Assembly: GCF_031085175.1 (NCBI RefSeq)
Contig: NZ_JAVHUY010000033.1
Span: 48,095 to 112,094, forward strand
Direction of reading: 5' to 3'
DNA from: Phytohabitans maris
GTDB taxonomy: Bacteria > Actinomycetota > Actinomycetes > Mycobacteriales > Micromonosporaceae
DNA: 64,000 nucleotides
The number at the start of each line of letters is the position of its first letter. The first letter of the stretch is position 1. Below, in pieces: positions 34,684 to 43,241 of this stretch. The position numbers and the translations under genes are program-made. The notes below the pieces were generated by a model. That model was not told the DNA's origin. It did not search any database and saw nothing but the letters and a program-made list of their open reading frames with translations.

Positions 34684-35130
34684 TCAGCCCTCGTCCAGAG
34701 CGCGGGAGAACTCCGCGACCATCTCCCGCAACTGGGTCATCTCCGCCGCCCGGACCCGGTCCGCTGAGATCGTGACGCACCGGTTGCCCTTCTTGACGGT
34801 CGCGGTGACCTTCGCGCCTCGGTTACGCATCCACACCGACAACGCGCCGACCAGTGCGGTCACCGTGCCGCCACCGCCCGCCGCAACCGCGATCGTATCG
34901 AGCACCGCCCCCATCCGCCCCGGCCCAGGCCCAGGCCGCAACAACCGCGTCCGCCCGGCGAAGTCGTCCTGTCCACTGAGCCACCGCTGCAGCGACAGCA
35001 CCTCGTCGAGTCCACCGTCGACCGTCACCAAGAGGTCGCCCGGGTGCCCATTTATCACGGTAATTGACGCTAGCAGCTGATCAGCGGCAGAGTCACGGTC
35101 ACTTTTCCGCCACGATCGGGTAGCCACCAT
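34684..35130 (-). CDS. EACC1-like effector-associated protein
   Basis: A protein of up to 148 residues. The layout LVTVDGGLDEVLSLQRWL, then GRMGAVLDTIAVAAGGGGTVTALVGALSVWMRNR, then KVTATVKKGNRCVTISADRV fits the effector-associated constant component 1 (EACC1) family. That family is known from actinobacterial predicted conflict systems that pair it with caspase, trypsin or similar effectors. The glycine-rich hydrophobic middle may touch the membrane. Start choice is open: ATG 35130 or GTG 35058, where the recognisable domain begins. It precedes the caspase-like gene. Confidence 0.75.
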   Translation of the reverse strand: MVATRSWRKSDRDSAADQLLASITVINGHPGDLLVTVDGGLDEVLSLQRWLSGQDDFAGRTRLLRPGPGPGRMGAVLDTIAVAAGGGGTVTALVGALSVWMRNRGAKVTATVKKGNRCVTISADRVRAAEMTQLREMVAEFSRALDEG

Positions 35131-35139
35131 CGACGTCAA

Positions 35140-35501
35140 CGGTCTATGGACTCGCTCATATAGAGGATGCAGTGCGCTGTTCTGCCGCGATCTGAGCGCT
35201 GGTCGGGCTCTCCTGATGACTCAGCGTGAGCAAGTGAAGGGAGACCGCCGGTCGTCACCGGCGTCGTCCTCGACATCGACGGGGGCATCAGCATCGGCTC
35301 GTCCATCCGCTGACGCACCCCGAGGACCAAGACTTGCCGGCGATGGTCCCCTCGATCCGCAGACCACTCCGGCCTGCTCCGCGAGGTGTCCGATGTGGAC
35401 GCCGACGTCACACCGCACCCGGCGGCCGGGCGCCCTACCATCACGTGCCGCCTGCCGACCCGCATTACGGCAGGCGGGCAATCACCGGCGCGCAGCATGC
35501 G
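35140..35501. other. Stretch without intact genes; possible remnants
   Basis: No intact gene is seen. The promoter of the EACC1-like gene must be at its left end. A short dehydrogenase-like tail lies at 35230-35313. The rest, up to the binding-protein fragment, is not recognised. Confidence 0.5.
35230..35313 (+). pseudogene. Tail fragment of a short-chain dehydrogenase
   Basis: The frame reads a 27-residue piece ending TGVVLDIDGGISIGSSIR and a TGA stop. The TG-x-V-x-DGG pattern is the usual C-terminus of short-chain dehydrogenases. A TGA lies just upstream in the same frame, so nothing before it is left. The piece is short, so the call is tentative. Confidence 0.4.
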
Positions 35502-35964
35502 TCAGGCCGCCAGTTTGGTCAGGCCGGCCTCCAACTCGTCGAGGACCGCGAGCGCGCCGTAGCCGCCCGGCAGGAAGTCGGGGATGGGCACCAGGCGCGA
35601 CGCCTGGACCGCGGCGAGGCGGGTGAAGCCCTTCTGGGCAAACAGCTGCGGGCCTTGGTTGTTGGGCTTGCCGTCGTAGCCGGCGTAGAAGCCGATCACG
35701 TCGGCGTCGGCGAGGATCTCGATCTGCTCGTACGAGACCTTGGTGATGGTGTCCCCCGCGGTCTTCGCGCTCGCCGTCGCGAACTGGACGCCCGCCGCCG
35801 CGAGGATCGTGCCGGCCTCGGAGTCCGGGCCGTAGACCCAGAACTGGCCGGCGTCGAAGCCGCCCTGCAGGATGTTCCAGCGGTAGCGGGCCAGGACGGC
35901 GGCGTGCCTGGTCTTGACCTCCTCGGTCCGGTCGGCGACCCGCTTCGATTGAGGCGCTTCCAGA
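35502..35964 (-). pseudogene. C-terminal fragment of a siderophore ABC-transporter binding protein
   Basis: About 150 residues in one open frame without a start codon. GFDAGQFWVYGPDSEAG, ADADVIGFYAGYDGKPN and the ending AVLDELEAGLTKLAA match the C-terminal lobe of iron-siderophore-binding proteins. The N-terminal lobe and lipobox are missing. The fragment ends where an IS701-like transposase tail begins on the other strand (about 35943), so insertion or rearrangement there probably removed the front half. Confidence 0.65.
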
Positions 35965-36067
35965 CCTCAAAGAACGAGGTTGGGCTGGACCACTACCAGA
36001 TCAGCCTCTACGACGCCGGTATAGGCACGTAACTCTCGTTATGGTCGCCCACGCGTTCCTGCAATGA
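35943..36067 (+). mobile_element. IS701-like transposase C-terminal remnant, frameshifted
   Basis: The frame reads LRRFQTSKNEVGLDHYQISLYDA, then after the loss of one base (at about 36019, TGG reduced to GG) continues YRHVTLVMVAHAFLQ and TGA at 36065. Together this is the end of IS701-type transposases (K-x-E-x-GLDHYQ-x-R-x-Y-x-AWYRH-x-TL). Only about 40 residues remain. It sits between the binding-protein fragment and the RidA gene, whose 3' end it overlaps. Confidence 0.65.
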
Positions 36068-36445
36068 GGGAACGACCGCCACAGTTTCGATGGAGATTCG
36101 CCGGCCGCCAGGCAATCCGACGATCGCGGCGGTTCGGGCGGGGGGATCGGTGGGGAAGATCGTTGCAAAGACCTTATTGATGATCGGAAGGTCGACAATG
36201 TCGGTATATAGCACGGTGGCTTTTACGACGCAGGCGAGGCTGGAGTTCGACGCTTTCAACACGCTTTCGATGTTTGCAAAGGCCTGTCGGCACTCGGCCT
36301 CGAATCCGCCGTCCGGGACGGTGCCGCTCGCTGGGTCGATGCCATTTTGGGCGGACACGAAGAGGGTGTTTCCGACTCTCACTGCCGGTGAATAGTGGCC
36401 GGCCGGTCTAGGCATCCCGTCTGCTTTGATCACTTCGTGAGTCAT
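36008..36445 (-). CDS. RidA family protein (enamine/imine deaminase)
   Basis: A protein of 145 residues; RidA proteins hydrolyse reactive enamines and imines released by PLP enzymes. YSPAVRVGNTLFVSAQNG, CRQAFANIESVL and DPPARTAAIVGLPGGRRISIETVAVVP are family segments; the ligand-binding Arg is in ARTA. The expected end is near VAVVPSL. The last 17 residues or so are encoded by the reverse strand of the transposase remnant, so the native stop was probably lost. It is the last gene of the operon starting at 47738. Confidence 0.85.
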   Translation of the reverse strand: MTHEVIKADGMPRPAGHYSPAVRVGNTLFVSAQNGIDPASGTVPDGGFEAECRQAFANIESVLKASNSSLACVVKATVLYTDIVDLPIINKVFATIFPTDPPARTAAIVGLPGGRRISIETVAVVPSLQERVGDHNESYVPIPAS

Positions 36446-36538
36446 CAGTCTCCTGTGCGTTTCGATGTCGGCTCGAACGGCTGTTACAGATAGCATCTCT
36501 CAGGAAATCGGGGTCTGACAGGCGGATCGAGAGCGTAC

Positions 36539-37543
36539 CTATTTTCGCCAGGTTAGATCGAGGATACGGATCCAGTTGTCGATGCCGAGCGCCGACAAGT
36601 CGGGTTCGGACCATCCACGGGCGCGTAGGGTTTCGAACAGAGTCGGGACTTGCGAGACTTCGTGTATCTCGCTGGAGCATGTGGCGGTGCCGAAGTCCGT
36701 GCCTAGGCCGACGTGACGCAGACCGAGGCGCTCCGCGATGTGCTCGATGTGTTTGACGGCGATGTCTAGGGGTGTGTTCGGGTCAGCGCGTCCGTCTGGG
36801 CGGAGCATGCCGGCGTAGAAGCTGACACCGACGAGTCCATCGCTGTCGCGTATCGCGTCGAGTTGGGAGTCGGTGAGGTTGCGGGCAACCGGCGCTATCG
36901 CCTGTGCGTTGGAGTGTGTGGCCACGACGGGACTGTCCGAGGTCCGGGCGACATCCCAGAATCCGTCTTCGTTCATGTGGGAGACATCGATCATGATGCC
37001 GAGTCTATTGCAGGCTCTGACGAGGTTGAGCCCCGACGCTGTCAGGCCAAGCCGGCCTGCCTTGACGGAGTTCGGCGGTTCTGTTTGGACGCCGTATCCG
37101 AACGCGTTCGGCCGGCTCCACAGCGGGCCGATGGACCGTAGCCCGAGCTCGTAAAACAGGTCGAGGGTATGGAGGTCCGGATCTACGGCTTCCGCGCCTT
37201 CGAGATGCTGAATGGCCGCTATGGTGCCCGTTTGCACGCAACGCCGAAGATCATCGGTGCTCCGGACGATCTCAAGCGCTCCGTTGGAGTGTGCCTCGAT
37301 GCGGATCAGGTCTGACATCATGGCGATCGCGCCTTGCCGGGCTGGCGCTTGGTCCAGTGCGACGCCGGGTTCCGAGCGCTGATAGCTCGCGAAAAAGCCG
37401 CCGGCATAACCGAACGACAAGCCGTCGCGGAGATTGATCGGAAATGAGCTGTCGCTGGTGCCGAACATCTGCCAGCCGTTCGGTCGCGATGCCGTCAGGC
37501 TGAGAATGTCGTTGTGCCCGTCAAAGAACGAGATCGCGCTCAT
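36539..37543 (-). CDS. Membrane-dipeptidase family (M19) peptidase
   Basis: A protein of 334 residues of the renal dipeptidase family, TIM-barrel zinc enzymes that cleave dipeptides, often with a D-residue at the C-terminal side, and in mammals cysteinyl-glycine conjugates. FFDGHNDIL supplies the first ligands (His10, Asp12); VVATHSNAQAIAPVARNLTD and GLGTDFG carry the other His/Asp positions. No signal peptide, so cytoplasmic. Its start overlaps the end of the dehydratase gene by 23 bases. The next gene, RidA, is 93 bases downstream. Confidence 0.88.
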   Translation of the reverse strand: MSAISFFDGHNDILSLTASRPNGWQMFGTSDSSFPINLRDGLSFGYAGGFFASYQRSEPGVALDQAPARQGAIAMMSDLIRIEAHSNGALEIVRSTDDLRRCVQTGTIAAIQHLEGAEAVDPDLHTLDLFYELGLRSIGPLWSRPNAFGYGVQTEPPNSVKAGRLGLTASGLNLVRACNRLGIMIDVSHMNEDGFWDVARTSDSPVVATHSNAQAIAPVARNLTDSQLDAIRDSDGLVGVSFYAGMLRPDGRADPNTPLDIAVKHIEHIAERLGLRHVGLGTDFGTATCSSEIHEVSQVPTLFETLRARGWSEPDLSALGIDNWIRILDLTWRK

Positions 37544-38555
37544 TCCTCGCCTCCTCCCGCTTGGCGCCGTCAGCGGGCGCAGCGCTTACGGCTGGTGTTT
37601 GGCCAGCTCCGTGGTGAATGACCTCCATGAACGATCTCGCCGAGATGTTGCCGCCGCTCACGACAGTGCAGACTTTCTTACCCGCGGTGTCGATCTTGCC
37701 TTCCTGGATCGCGGCCAGACCTACCGCGCCGCCGGGTTCGGCGACGATGTGGCAGACGTTGAACAGGTCGGTCATCGCGCTCAGCACAGTGGAGTCTTCT
37801 ACGGTGACGATGTCGTCGACGAGATTTTGAACGATGGGGAAGGTCAGTCGACCTGGAGTCGGCGTGCGGAGGCTGTCGACGACGGTGGTCGGGTGGTTGA
37901 TCCGCACCCGTTTGCCGGAGCTCCGGGATTGGCGGGTGTCATCTGCGCCGGCGGGCTCGACTCCGATCACTGTCACGCCGGGCAGCATGGCTTTGACGGC
38001 GACAGCGATGCCCGCTATGAGGCCGCCGCCACCGACCGGGACGAGTACGACGTCGGCATCGGCCGCCTGGGTCGCGATCTCCAGCCCGACGGTGCCTTGT
38101 CCCGCGATGGCGTTGGCGTTGTCGTAGGGAGGCACCGGTGTGCGCCCCACCGCCGCGGGTTCCAGCAGGAGCTCGTCACGATCCCGGGTCCTTGGGTCAT
38201 ATTCCACTATCGTCGCGCCGAGACTTTCGATCCCCTGGCGCTTGGTCGGCGAGACGTCATCCGGAAGGAATACAACTACATCGATGCCGAGTAGGTGGCC
38301 GGCCAGTGCTACGCCGATTCCGTGGTTGCCGGATGAGTAGGTGACCACACCCTTCCGGCGCTCCGCTTCGGTTAACCTCGCCATCTGGGTGTACGCACCG
38401 CGGAGTTTGAACGATCCGCCGTGCTGCAAGTTTTCGCACTTCACGTACAGTTCAGTGCCGACGATCTCGTCCAGCCCTGTTTTCGACAGCATCGGCGTGC
38501 GTGCCGCGACGCCCTCGATGATCGAGGCGGCTGTTCTGATCGACTCGATGTCCAT
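37521..38555 (-). CDS. PLP-dependent threonine dehydratase/serine racemase-like enzyme
   Basis: A fold-type II PLP enzyme of 344 residues. Lys50 (GGSFKLRGA) binds PLP; SSGNHGIGVA is the Asn loop and VPVGGGGLIAGI the phosphate-binding loop. No C-terminal ACT domain is present, so it is not the isoleucine-regulated type; a catabolic threonine/serine dehydratase, hydroxy-aspartate lyase or racemase is possible. These enzymes release an enamine, the substrate of RidA, encoded in the same operon. ATG at 38555 is chosen. Confidence 0.88.
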   Translation of the reverse strand: MDIESIRTAASIIEGVAARTPMLSKTGLDEIVGTELYVKCENLQHGGSFKLRGAYTQMARLTEAERRKGVVTYSSGNHGIGVALAGHLLGIDVVVFLPDDVSPTKRQGIESLGATIVEYDPRTRDRDELLLEPAAVGRTPVPPYDNANAIAGQGTVGLEIATQAADADVVLVPVGGGGLIAGIAVAVKAMLPGVTVIGVEPAGADDTRQSRSSGKRVRINHPTTVVDSLRTPTPGRLTFPIVQNLVDDIVTVEDSTVLSAMTDLFNVCHIVAEPGGAVGLAAIQEGKIDTAGKKVCTVVSGGNISARSFMEVIHHGAGQTPAVSAAPADGAKREEARNERDLVL

Positions 38556-38560
38556 GGTGG

Positions 38561-39706
38561 TCAACTGTGTGCCTCCGGTGTCGGGCGGGCCGCGGTGCGA
38601 TGCCGTTTGGTGAGGCCGATCAGGTTGAACGCGCGATCGAGGTCGCGGACGAGGTCGTCGGGATCCTCGATTCCGCAGGAGAGGCGGACGGTGTCTGCCG
38701 GGTATGCCTTGAACGCGGCACCCATCATGTTTCCGCTCATCGACCAGGGAACCTTGACCAGCGACTCGACGCCGCCGAGGGAGGTGGCCGACCGAAACAA
38801 CGTCAGCGCATCCGCCAGCGCGTCGGCGGAAGGGCAGCGGAAGCTGACCATGCCGCTGAAGCCCGGCCAGTTCACGTCGGAGATACCTTCTACCGATTCG
38901 AGGAAGGCGGTGACGGCGGCTGCGGACCTGGTGTGCGCGGACATCCGCAGGTGGAGTGTCTTCAGCCCGCGGCCGGTGAGGAAGCAGTCGACCGGACTTG
39001 GCACCGAGCCGAACGAGTTCTGGATGACGTGGAGCCTTGCGTTCAGTTCGGAACTGGATGTGACGACGCACCCGCCGATGACGTCGGAGTGGCCCGAGAG
39101 GTATTTCGACGTCGAGTGGACGACGAGGTCCGCACCGAGTTCAAGCGGTCGTTGATAGACGGGGGTCGCGATGGTGTTGTCGACAGCGAGCACGGCGCCC
39201 TTCTTGATGCCCGCGATGCTGCGGACGTCGACCGATCGCAGGCCAGGGTTGGTCGGGTGTTCCACCCAGATCAAGGTGGTCGCGTTGGTGACCTCGCGCT
39301 CGACCAAGGCGACATCGCTCATGTCGATGAGCGAGTGCGTGACCCCGAAACGCGCGAGCTCTTCGAGGACGAGCCGCAGGGTGCCCGAGTAGGCATCGTG
39401 GGGCAGCACGACATGCGAGGCGTTCGTACACACCGCTTGGAAAGCCGCGTGCACAGCCGCCATGCCACTGGAGTACAAGCAGGCCATACCACCTTCGAGG
39501 CGGCCGAGGATGTCTTCCAGGTCGACCCGGTTGGGGTTGGACGTGCGGGAGTAGTCGAACGGCCGCGCCCCGTCGGCGGGCTGCCGCGACTGATCGTAGG
39601 TGGTGGTCAGGTAGATCGGGTTCACCACGGAGCCGTAGTCGTGGTCGCGGTGCCCGTCCCACTGAGCGACGGTGGTGGCGAGACTTTGGGGTTCCTTGGC
39701 TTGCAC
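38561..39706 (-). CDS. Cys/Met-metabolism PLP enzyme (cystathionine gamma-synthase/lyase-like)
   Basis: A fold-type I PLP enzyme of 381 residues. PLP Lys201 lies in VVHSTSKYLSGHSDVIGG; SSGMAAVHAAFQ, DYSRTSNPNR and LIWVEHPTNPGL are family segments. Sequence alone does not separate synthase from beta- or gamma-lyase. Within a catabolic operon with a transporter, a lyase acting on a sulfur or other substituted amino acid seems likelier. It ends 5 bases before the start of the dehydratase gene. Confidence 0.87.
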   Translation of the reverse strand: MQAKEPQSLATTVAQWDGHRDHDYGSVVNPIYLTTTYDQSRQPADGARPFDYSRTSNPNRVDLEDILGRLEGGMACLYSSGMAAVHAAFQAVCTNASHVVLPHDAYSGTLRLVLEELARFGVTHSLIDMSDVALVEREVTNATTLIWVEHPTNPGLRSVDVRSIAGIKKGAVLAVDNTIATPVYQRPLELGADLVVHSTSKYLSGHSDVIGGCVVTSSSELNARLHVIQNSFGSVPSPVDCFLTGRGLKTLHLRMSAHTRSAAAVTAFLESVEGISDVNWPGFSGMVSFRCPSADALADALTLFRSATSLGGVESLVKVPWSMSGNMMGAAFKAYPADTVRLSCGIEDPDDLVRDLDRAFNLIGLTKRHRTAARPTPEAHS

Positions 39707-39732
39707 GCTGCGCCTTTCGGTGTCGGGTTGAC

Positions 39733-40773
39733 TCAGGCCGCTATGGAGAGCACCCGCTGTGGATTGGATATCGTGATTCGATGGACGTCGTCTTCGGTCA
39801 GGCCGGCAGCGAGAAGTCGCGGAATGAACGAATCAGTGAGGTATGTGTATCCACCCCCGCCGTAAGTGCTGAGGTGCTCGTTTCGGACGATGTCGTGTGA
39901 GAGGCAGATCTGGTCGATGTGGCCTTCCCGGACCAGTCGGACGATCCAGTCGGCACGACGATTCAGGTCGAATTCGTGGCCAGCCCGGATATTGTCGAAC
40001 TGGACATAGGCGCCACGGCGTGCGATCGCGAGGTGGTATTCGGGAAGGAATACGGTGTCGCAGTGTCCGATGACGACCCGATCGGGCGCCACGCCTTCGG
40101 CCTCGAGGATGTCGAGTTGGTCGATGCCGACGGGAAATCGGCAGGCGTGGGTACTGATGGCCGCGCCGGTGCGCAGGGAGGCTCTTGCGGCGGCACGAAA
40201 CGAGCGCTCCTCCATCGCGGTGAGGTGCCAGGTGTCCGCGCCGATCTCGCCGATGATTCCCGCCCTGACGTCGGTTCCCGGGAATCCTTCGGTGAGGTCG
40301 AGGACCATGCGGTCGGCGATCTGGTCGACGGTGTGCCGGTCGAAGTAGTTGTCGTCGTAATACGGCTGCCGATAGTGCCCGGTACCCAGGACCAGGTGGA
40401 CGCCGGTCGCTTCCGAGAGTGCACGCAGCGCCAGGACGTTGTTGACCGGTCGTGTGCCGTGTTCGGAGTAGCCGGAGTCCGGCACCCCGTGGAATCTGCC
40501 GGTTGGATCGGGTGAGCCGCCCACAGCGAGCTCGCCGCAGGAAAGCTCGACTATGGTCCCGCCACCGGCTGCCCGGTAGCGTGCGACCTCGGTTGTCATG
40601 AGTTCCGCGTCGATGAGCAGGCCAGTCATCCGGTTGGTTACCAGCGTGCTCGCGTAGATGTGCTCGTGCATAAGGGTCAGACCGAGACGTGTCGGTTCGA
40701 TCGGTCCGCTCACGGTCATTGCCGTTACGATGCCTGGGTTGGGCGTTTTTTCAGTCATGGATGCCATGCTCAC
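39733..40773 (-). CDS. Phosphotriesterase family protein
   Basis: A TIM-barrel metal hydrolase of 346 residues. The HxH metal motif is LTLMHEHIYAS, ISTHACRFPVG and VIGHCDT supply the later His ligands, and LSHDIVRNEHLS the Asp. Relatives include phosphotriesterases and lactonases. The lysine that is carboxylated in the type enzyme is not identifiable with certainty; an acidic residue (GEIGADTW) occupies the place. Starts at 40773 or, less likely, 40758; the former overlaps the ATPase stop by 4 bases. Confidence 0.85.
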   Translation of the reverse strand: MSMASMTEKTPNPGIVTAMTVSGPIEPTRLGLTLMHEHIYASTLVTNRMTGLLIDAELMTTEVARYRAAGGGTIVELSCGELAVGGSPDPTGRFHGVPDSGYSEHGTRPVNNVLALRALSEATGVHLVLGTGHYRQPYYDDNYFDRHTVDQIADRMVLDLTEGFPGTDVRAGIIGEIGADTWHLTAMEERSFRAAARASLRTGAAISTHACRFPVGIDQLDILEAEGVAPDRVVIGHCDTVFLPEYHLAIARRGAYVQFDNIRAGHEFDLNRRADWIVRLVREGHIDQICLSHDIVRNEHLSTYGGGGYTYLTDSFIPRLLAAGLTEDDVHRITISNPQRVLSIAA

Positions 40774-41897
40774 GTGGTGTTGAGAGTTGTCCGCTGCCCG
40801 GCGCTGTCGAAGGCGTGGACATCGTTCAGGGAAATGTGTCCGGTGAATCGGCCGTCGTGGACGGGCACGTCCGCCCGGACGCGTACGCGAAGCTTCGTGT
40901 CGCCGACTTCGAGATGGATGAGGCGTTCGCGGCCCAGCAGCTCGGTCAGCAGGACCGTGCCTTCGAAGGTGAGGTCCTGGGGCGTGCCTGGTCCGGGCTT
41001 GAAGTCCTCGGCGCGTATGCCGACTTGTGTGACTCTGGACGGGTCGAGGCGGCTGATTCCTGACGTCGCCGTGGCCGGGAGCGAGCCGATGCCGACGATG
41101 TTCATGCCGCCGAGGAAGCCGGCCACGAAGGTCGAGGCTGGTCTGTCGTAGACCTCGTCCGGGCTGCCGAGCTGCTCGATCTGCCCGTCCTTCATCACGA
41201 CGAGGTCGTCAGCGAGGGCGAGTGCGTCCGACTGGTCGTGTGTCACGAAGACCAGGGTCATCCCCAGCAGGCGTTGTAGTGTCTTGATCTCACTCCGCAT
41301 CTGGACTCTAAGGTCCGCGTCGAGATTGGACAGCGGCTCGTCCATGAGGACGAGGCTGGGGTTTCGTACGAGGGCGCGACCGATGCCGATTCGCTGTCGT
41401 TGTCCGCCGGACAGCTCGTGCATGTGGCGGCTCAGCAGTTTCTCGATATGCAGGATCCGGGCGATCTCGTTGACCCTCGCGGCTCGCTCGGCGCGCGGGA
41501 CTCGGGCCATTCGCAACGGAAACTCGATGTTTTGGAATCCGGTCTTGTTCGGATAGAGGGCGTAGTTCTGGAACACCATCGCGACGTTGGGCGACGCGCG
41601 GTGGCCGGCCTGGACAGGTCGACCGGCCACGGTCGTGCCGCCGCTGGTCGGCACCGTGAGTCCCGCCATCGCGCGCAGGAGTGTCGTCTTGCCGCAGCCA
41701 GAGGGGCCGAGCAGCACGGCGATCCGGCCAGCGTCGACGTGCAGGTCGAGGTCGTTGAGCGCGACCGTCCCGTCGGGAAAGACCTTGCGGAGCTTGACGC
41801 ATGCGACGGTGGCGCCGACCGGTTGGTCGCGCGTCGCGTGCTGGTCGGGTGAGCCGGGTGGGGGCATCGCGGTCACGATGGTCGGCCGCGGCGTCAC
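40770..41897 (-). CDS. ABC transporter ATP-binding protein, UgpC/MalK type
   Basis: A protein of 375 residues that powers the adjoining importer. Walker A is at 64-72 (GPSGCGKTT), the signature is LSGGQRQRIGIGRAL, Walker B VLMDEPLSNLDADLR, and the switch His is in FVTHDQSDALAL. A C-terminal TOBE-like regulatory region (about 250-360) is typical of MalK/UgpC. The start overlaps the binding-protein stop by 4 bases. Confidence 0.93.
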   Translation of the reverse strand: MTPRPTIVTAMPPPGSPDQHATRDQPVGATVACVKLRKVFPDGTVALNDLDLHVDAGRIAVLLGPSGCGKTTLLRAMAGLTVPTSGGTTVAGRPVQAGHRASPNVAMVFQNYALYPNKTGFQNIEFPLRMARVPRAERAARVNEIARILHIEKLLSRHMHELSGGQRQRIGIGRALVRNPSLVLMDEPLSNLDADLRVQMRSEIKTLQRLLGMTLVFVTHDQSDALALADDLVVMKDGQIEQLGSPDEVYDRPASTFVAGFLGGMNIVGIGSLPATATSGISRLDPSRVTQVGIRAEDFKPGPGTPQDLTFEGTVLLTELLGRERLIHLEVGDTKLRVRVRADVPVHDGRFTGHISLNDVHAFDSAGQRTTLNTT

Positions 41898-43213
41898 TTG
41901 ATCACTCTCGCGGCTTGGGTTTGCGCTTCGCGTAGGGCGTCAGCTGGACTGGACTTGCCGGCGATCGCCTGACCGACGGCGAGGTCGAGCTTGGACCAGG
42001 CCTCCTGGGCGTTGCGCCCACGCAGTTGCTGCATTGGCGTGACGTACTGAGGCCAGTCGAGGGTCACCTGGCGGCGGGGATCGGTGGCCAGAACCGTGGC
42101 CAGCTCACCGCTCTGCGCCTCGGACTCGTTGACCGGCAGGTAGCCGCTGAGGCGGGCCTGTTCGACCTGTCCGGGTCCGCTGGCCAGCACCTTCATCACC
42201 TCGACGGCGGCCGCGAGCTTGTGCGGGTCCGGATTGGTCGAGATCATGAATCCGCCCTGCGGGATCAGCCGCGGCGCCTGAGCGGTCGCACCGGGCAGAG
42301 CCGAGAGCCGCAGGTCGAACTTGGCGCCCTTGGACAGGATCGGCAGGTAGGAGCTCGTGTTCGCGGTCATCGCGGCCTCGCCGCTCAGAAATTGCTGCTC
42401 CACGACCGCGCCGGTGCTGCCGACGGCCAGGCCGTCCTTCTGCATATCGGACCAGTAGGTCAGTGCGGAGAGGGCGTTGGCGTTCTGGAAATCGGGCGCG
42501 CCATCTGGGGTCGCGAGCGAGCCCCCGTAGGACGCGACGAAGTTCTGGAACGGCCACGACGCGGTGGAGTCGGCGGAGCGCCAGGCCACACCCACTTTGG
42601 CGGCGCCCGATTTCACGATCTTCTCCGACGCCGATCGGAGCTGCTCGTAGGTCGTCGGGGGCTTGTCAGGGTCGAGACCCGCCCTGCGGAAGGCATCGGC
42701 GTTGTACCACAGATTGAGCAGCGTGATGCTCTGCGGGACGGCGACGGTCTTGCCCTCGTGCTGGCCGAGTGCGAGGAACTGGTCGTAGATGTGGTCGGTC
42801 GGGAACTGTGCGTTTGCCAATGCCGTGTCAAGCGGCTTGGCGACACCGCTGTCGGCGTAGGTCTTGACCGACGAGTACGACACGATGGCCATGTCAGGCG
42901 GACGCCCGGTGGCGATATCGGCGAACAGCCGCTGGTCGACCTCGCTGTAGCTGTTCGCCCCTGTCTGGACATCCACGGTGATCCCGGTCCGAGCGGTGAA
43001 GTCCTGGCCCAGGACCGCCGCGAGGGTTTCCTTGAGACCCGGGTTGCTGACCGGAAACAGGAGCGAGAGCTCCTTGCTGGGTGTCGCGGGGCCGGATCCG
43101 GTGGCGCCTGAGTCTTGTGTGCCTTTACCGCATGCTGCGATAGTGGCTACGAGGCCCGCGATGACGACAAATGCTGCGGCACGTCGGGTCCGCGACCGTT
43201 CTACGTGTGGCAT
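41894..43213 (-). CDS. Extracellular solute-binding protein, family 1
   Basis: A lipoprotein of 439 residues. The signal peptide ends in the lipobox ATIAAC with Cys28. The mature protein has two-lobe features of family 1 binding proteins for sugars or glycerol-phosphate-type compounds (FTARTGITVDVQTGANSY, DMAIVSYSSVKTYADSG, GEAAMTANTSSYLP). It delivers the unknown substrate to the permeases encoded just upstream. Confidence 0.92.
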   Translation of the reverse strand: MPHVERSRTRRAAAFVVIAGLVATIAACGKGTQDSGATGSGPATPSKELSLLFPVSNPGLKETLAAVLGQDFTARTGITVDVQTGANSYSEVDQRLFADIATGRPPDMAIVSYSSVKTYADSGVAKPLDTALANAQFPTDHIYDQFLALGQHEGKTVAVPQSITLLNLWYNADAFRRAGLDPDKPPTTYEQLRSASEKIVKSGAAKVGVAWRSADSTASWPFQNFVASYGGSLATPDGAPDFQNANALSALTYWSDMQKDGLAVGSTGAVVEQQFLSGEAAMTANTSSYLPILSKGAKFDLRLSALPGATAQAPRLIPQGGFMISTNPDPHKLAAAVEVMKVLASGPGQVEQARLSGYLPVNESEAQSGELATVLATDPRRQVTLDWPQYVTPMQQLRGRNAQEAWSKLDLAVGQAIAGKSSPADALREAQTQAARVIK

Positions 43214-43241
43214 GGGAGCTTCTTTCTCGGGTAAATGGGTA

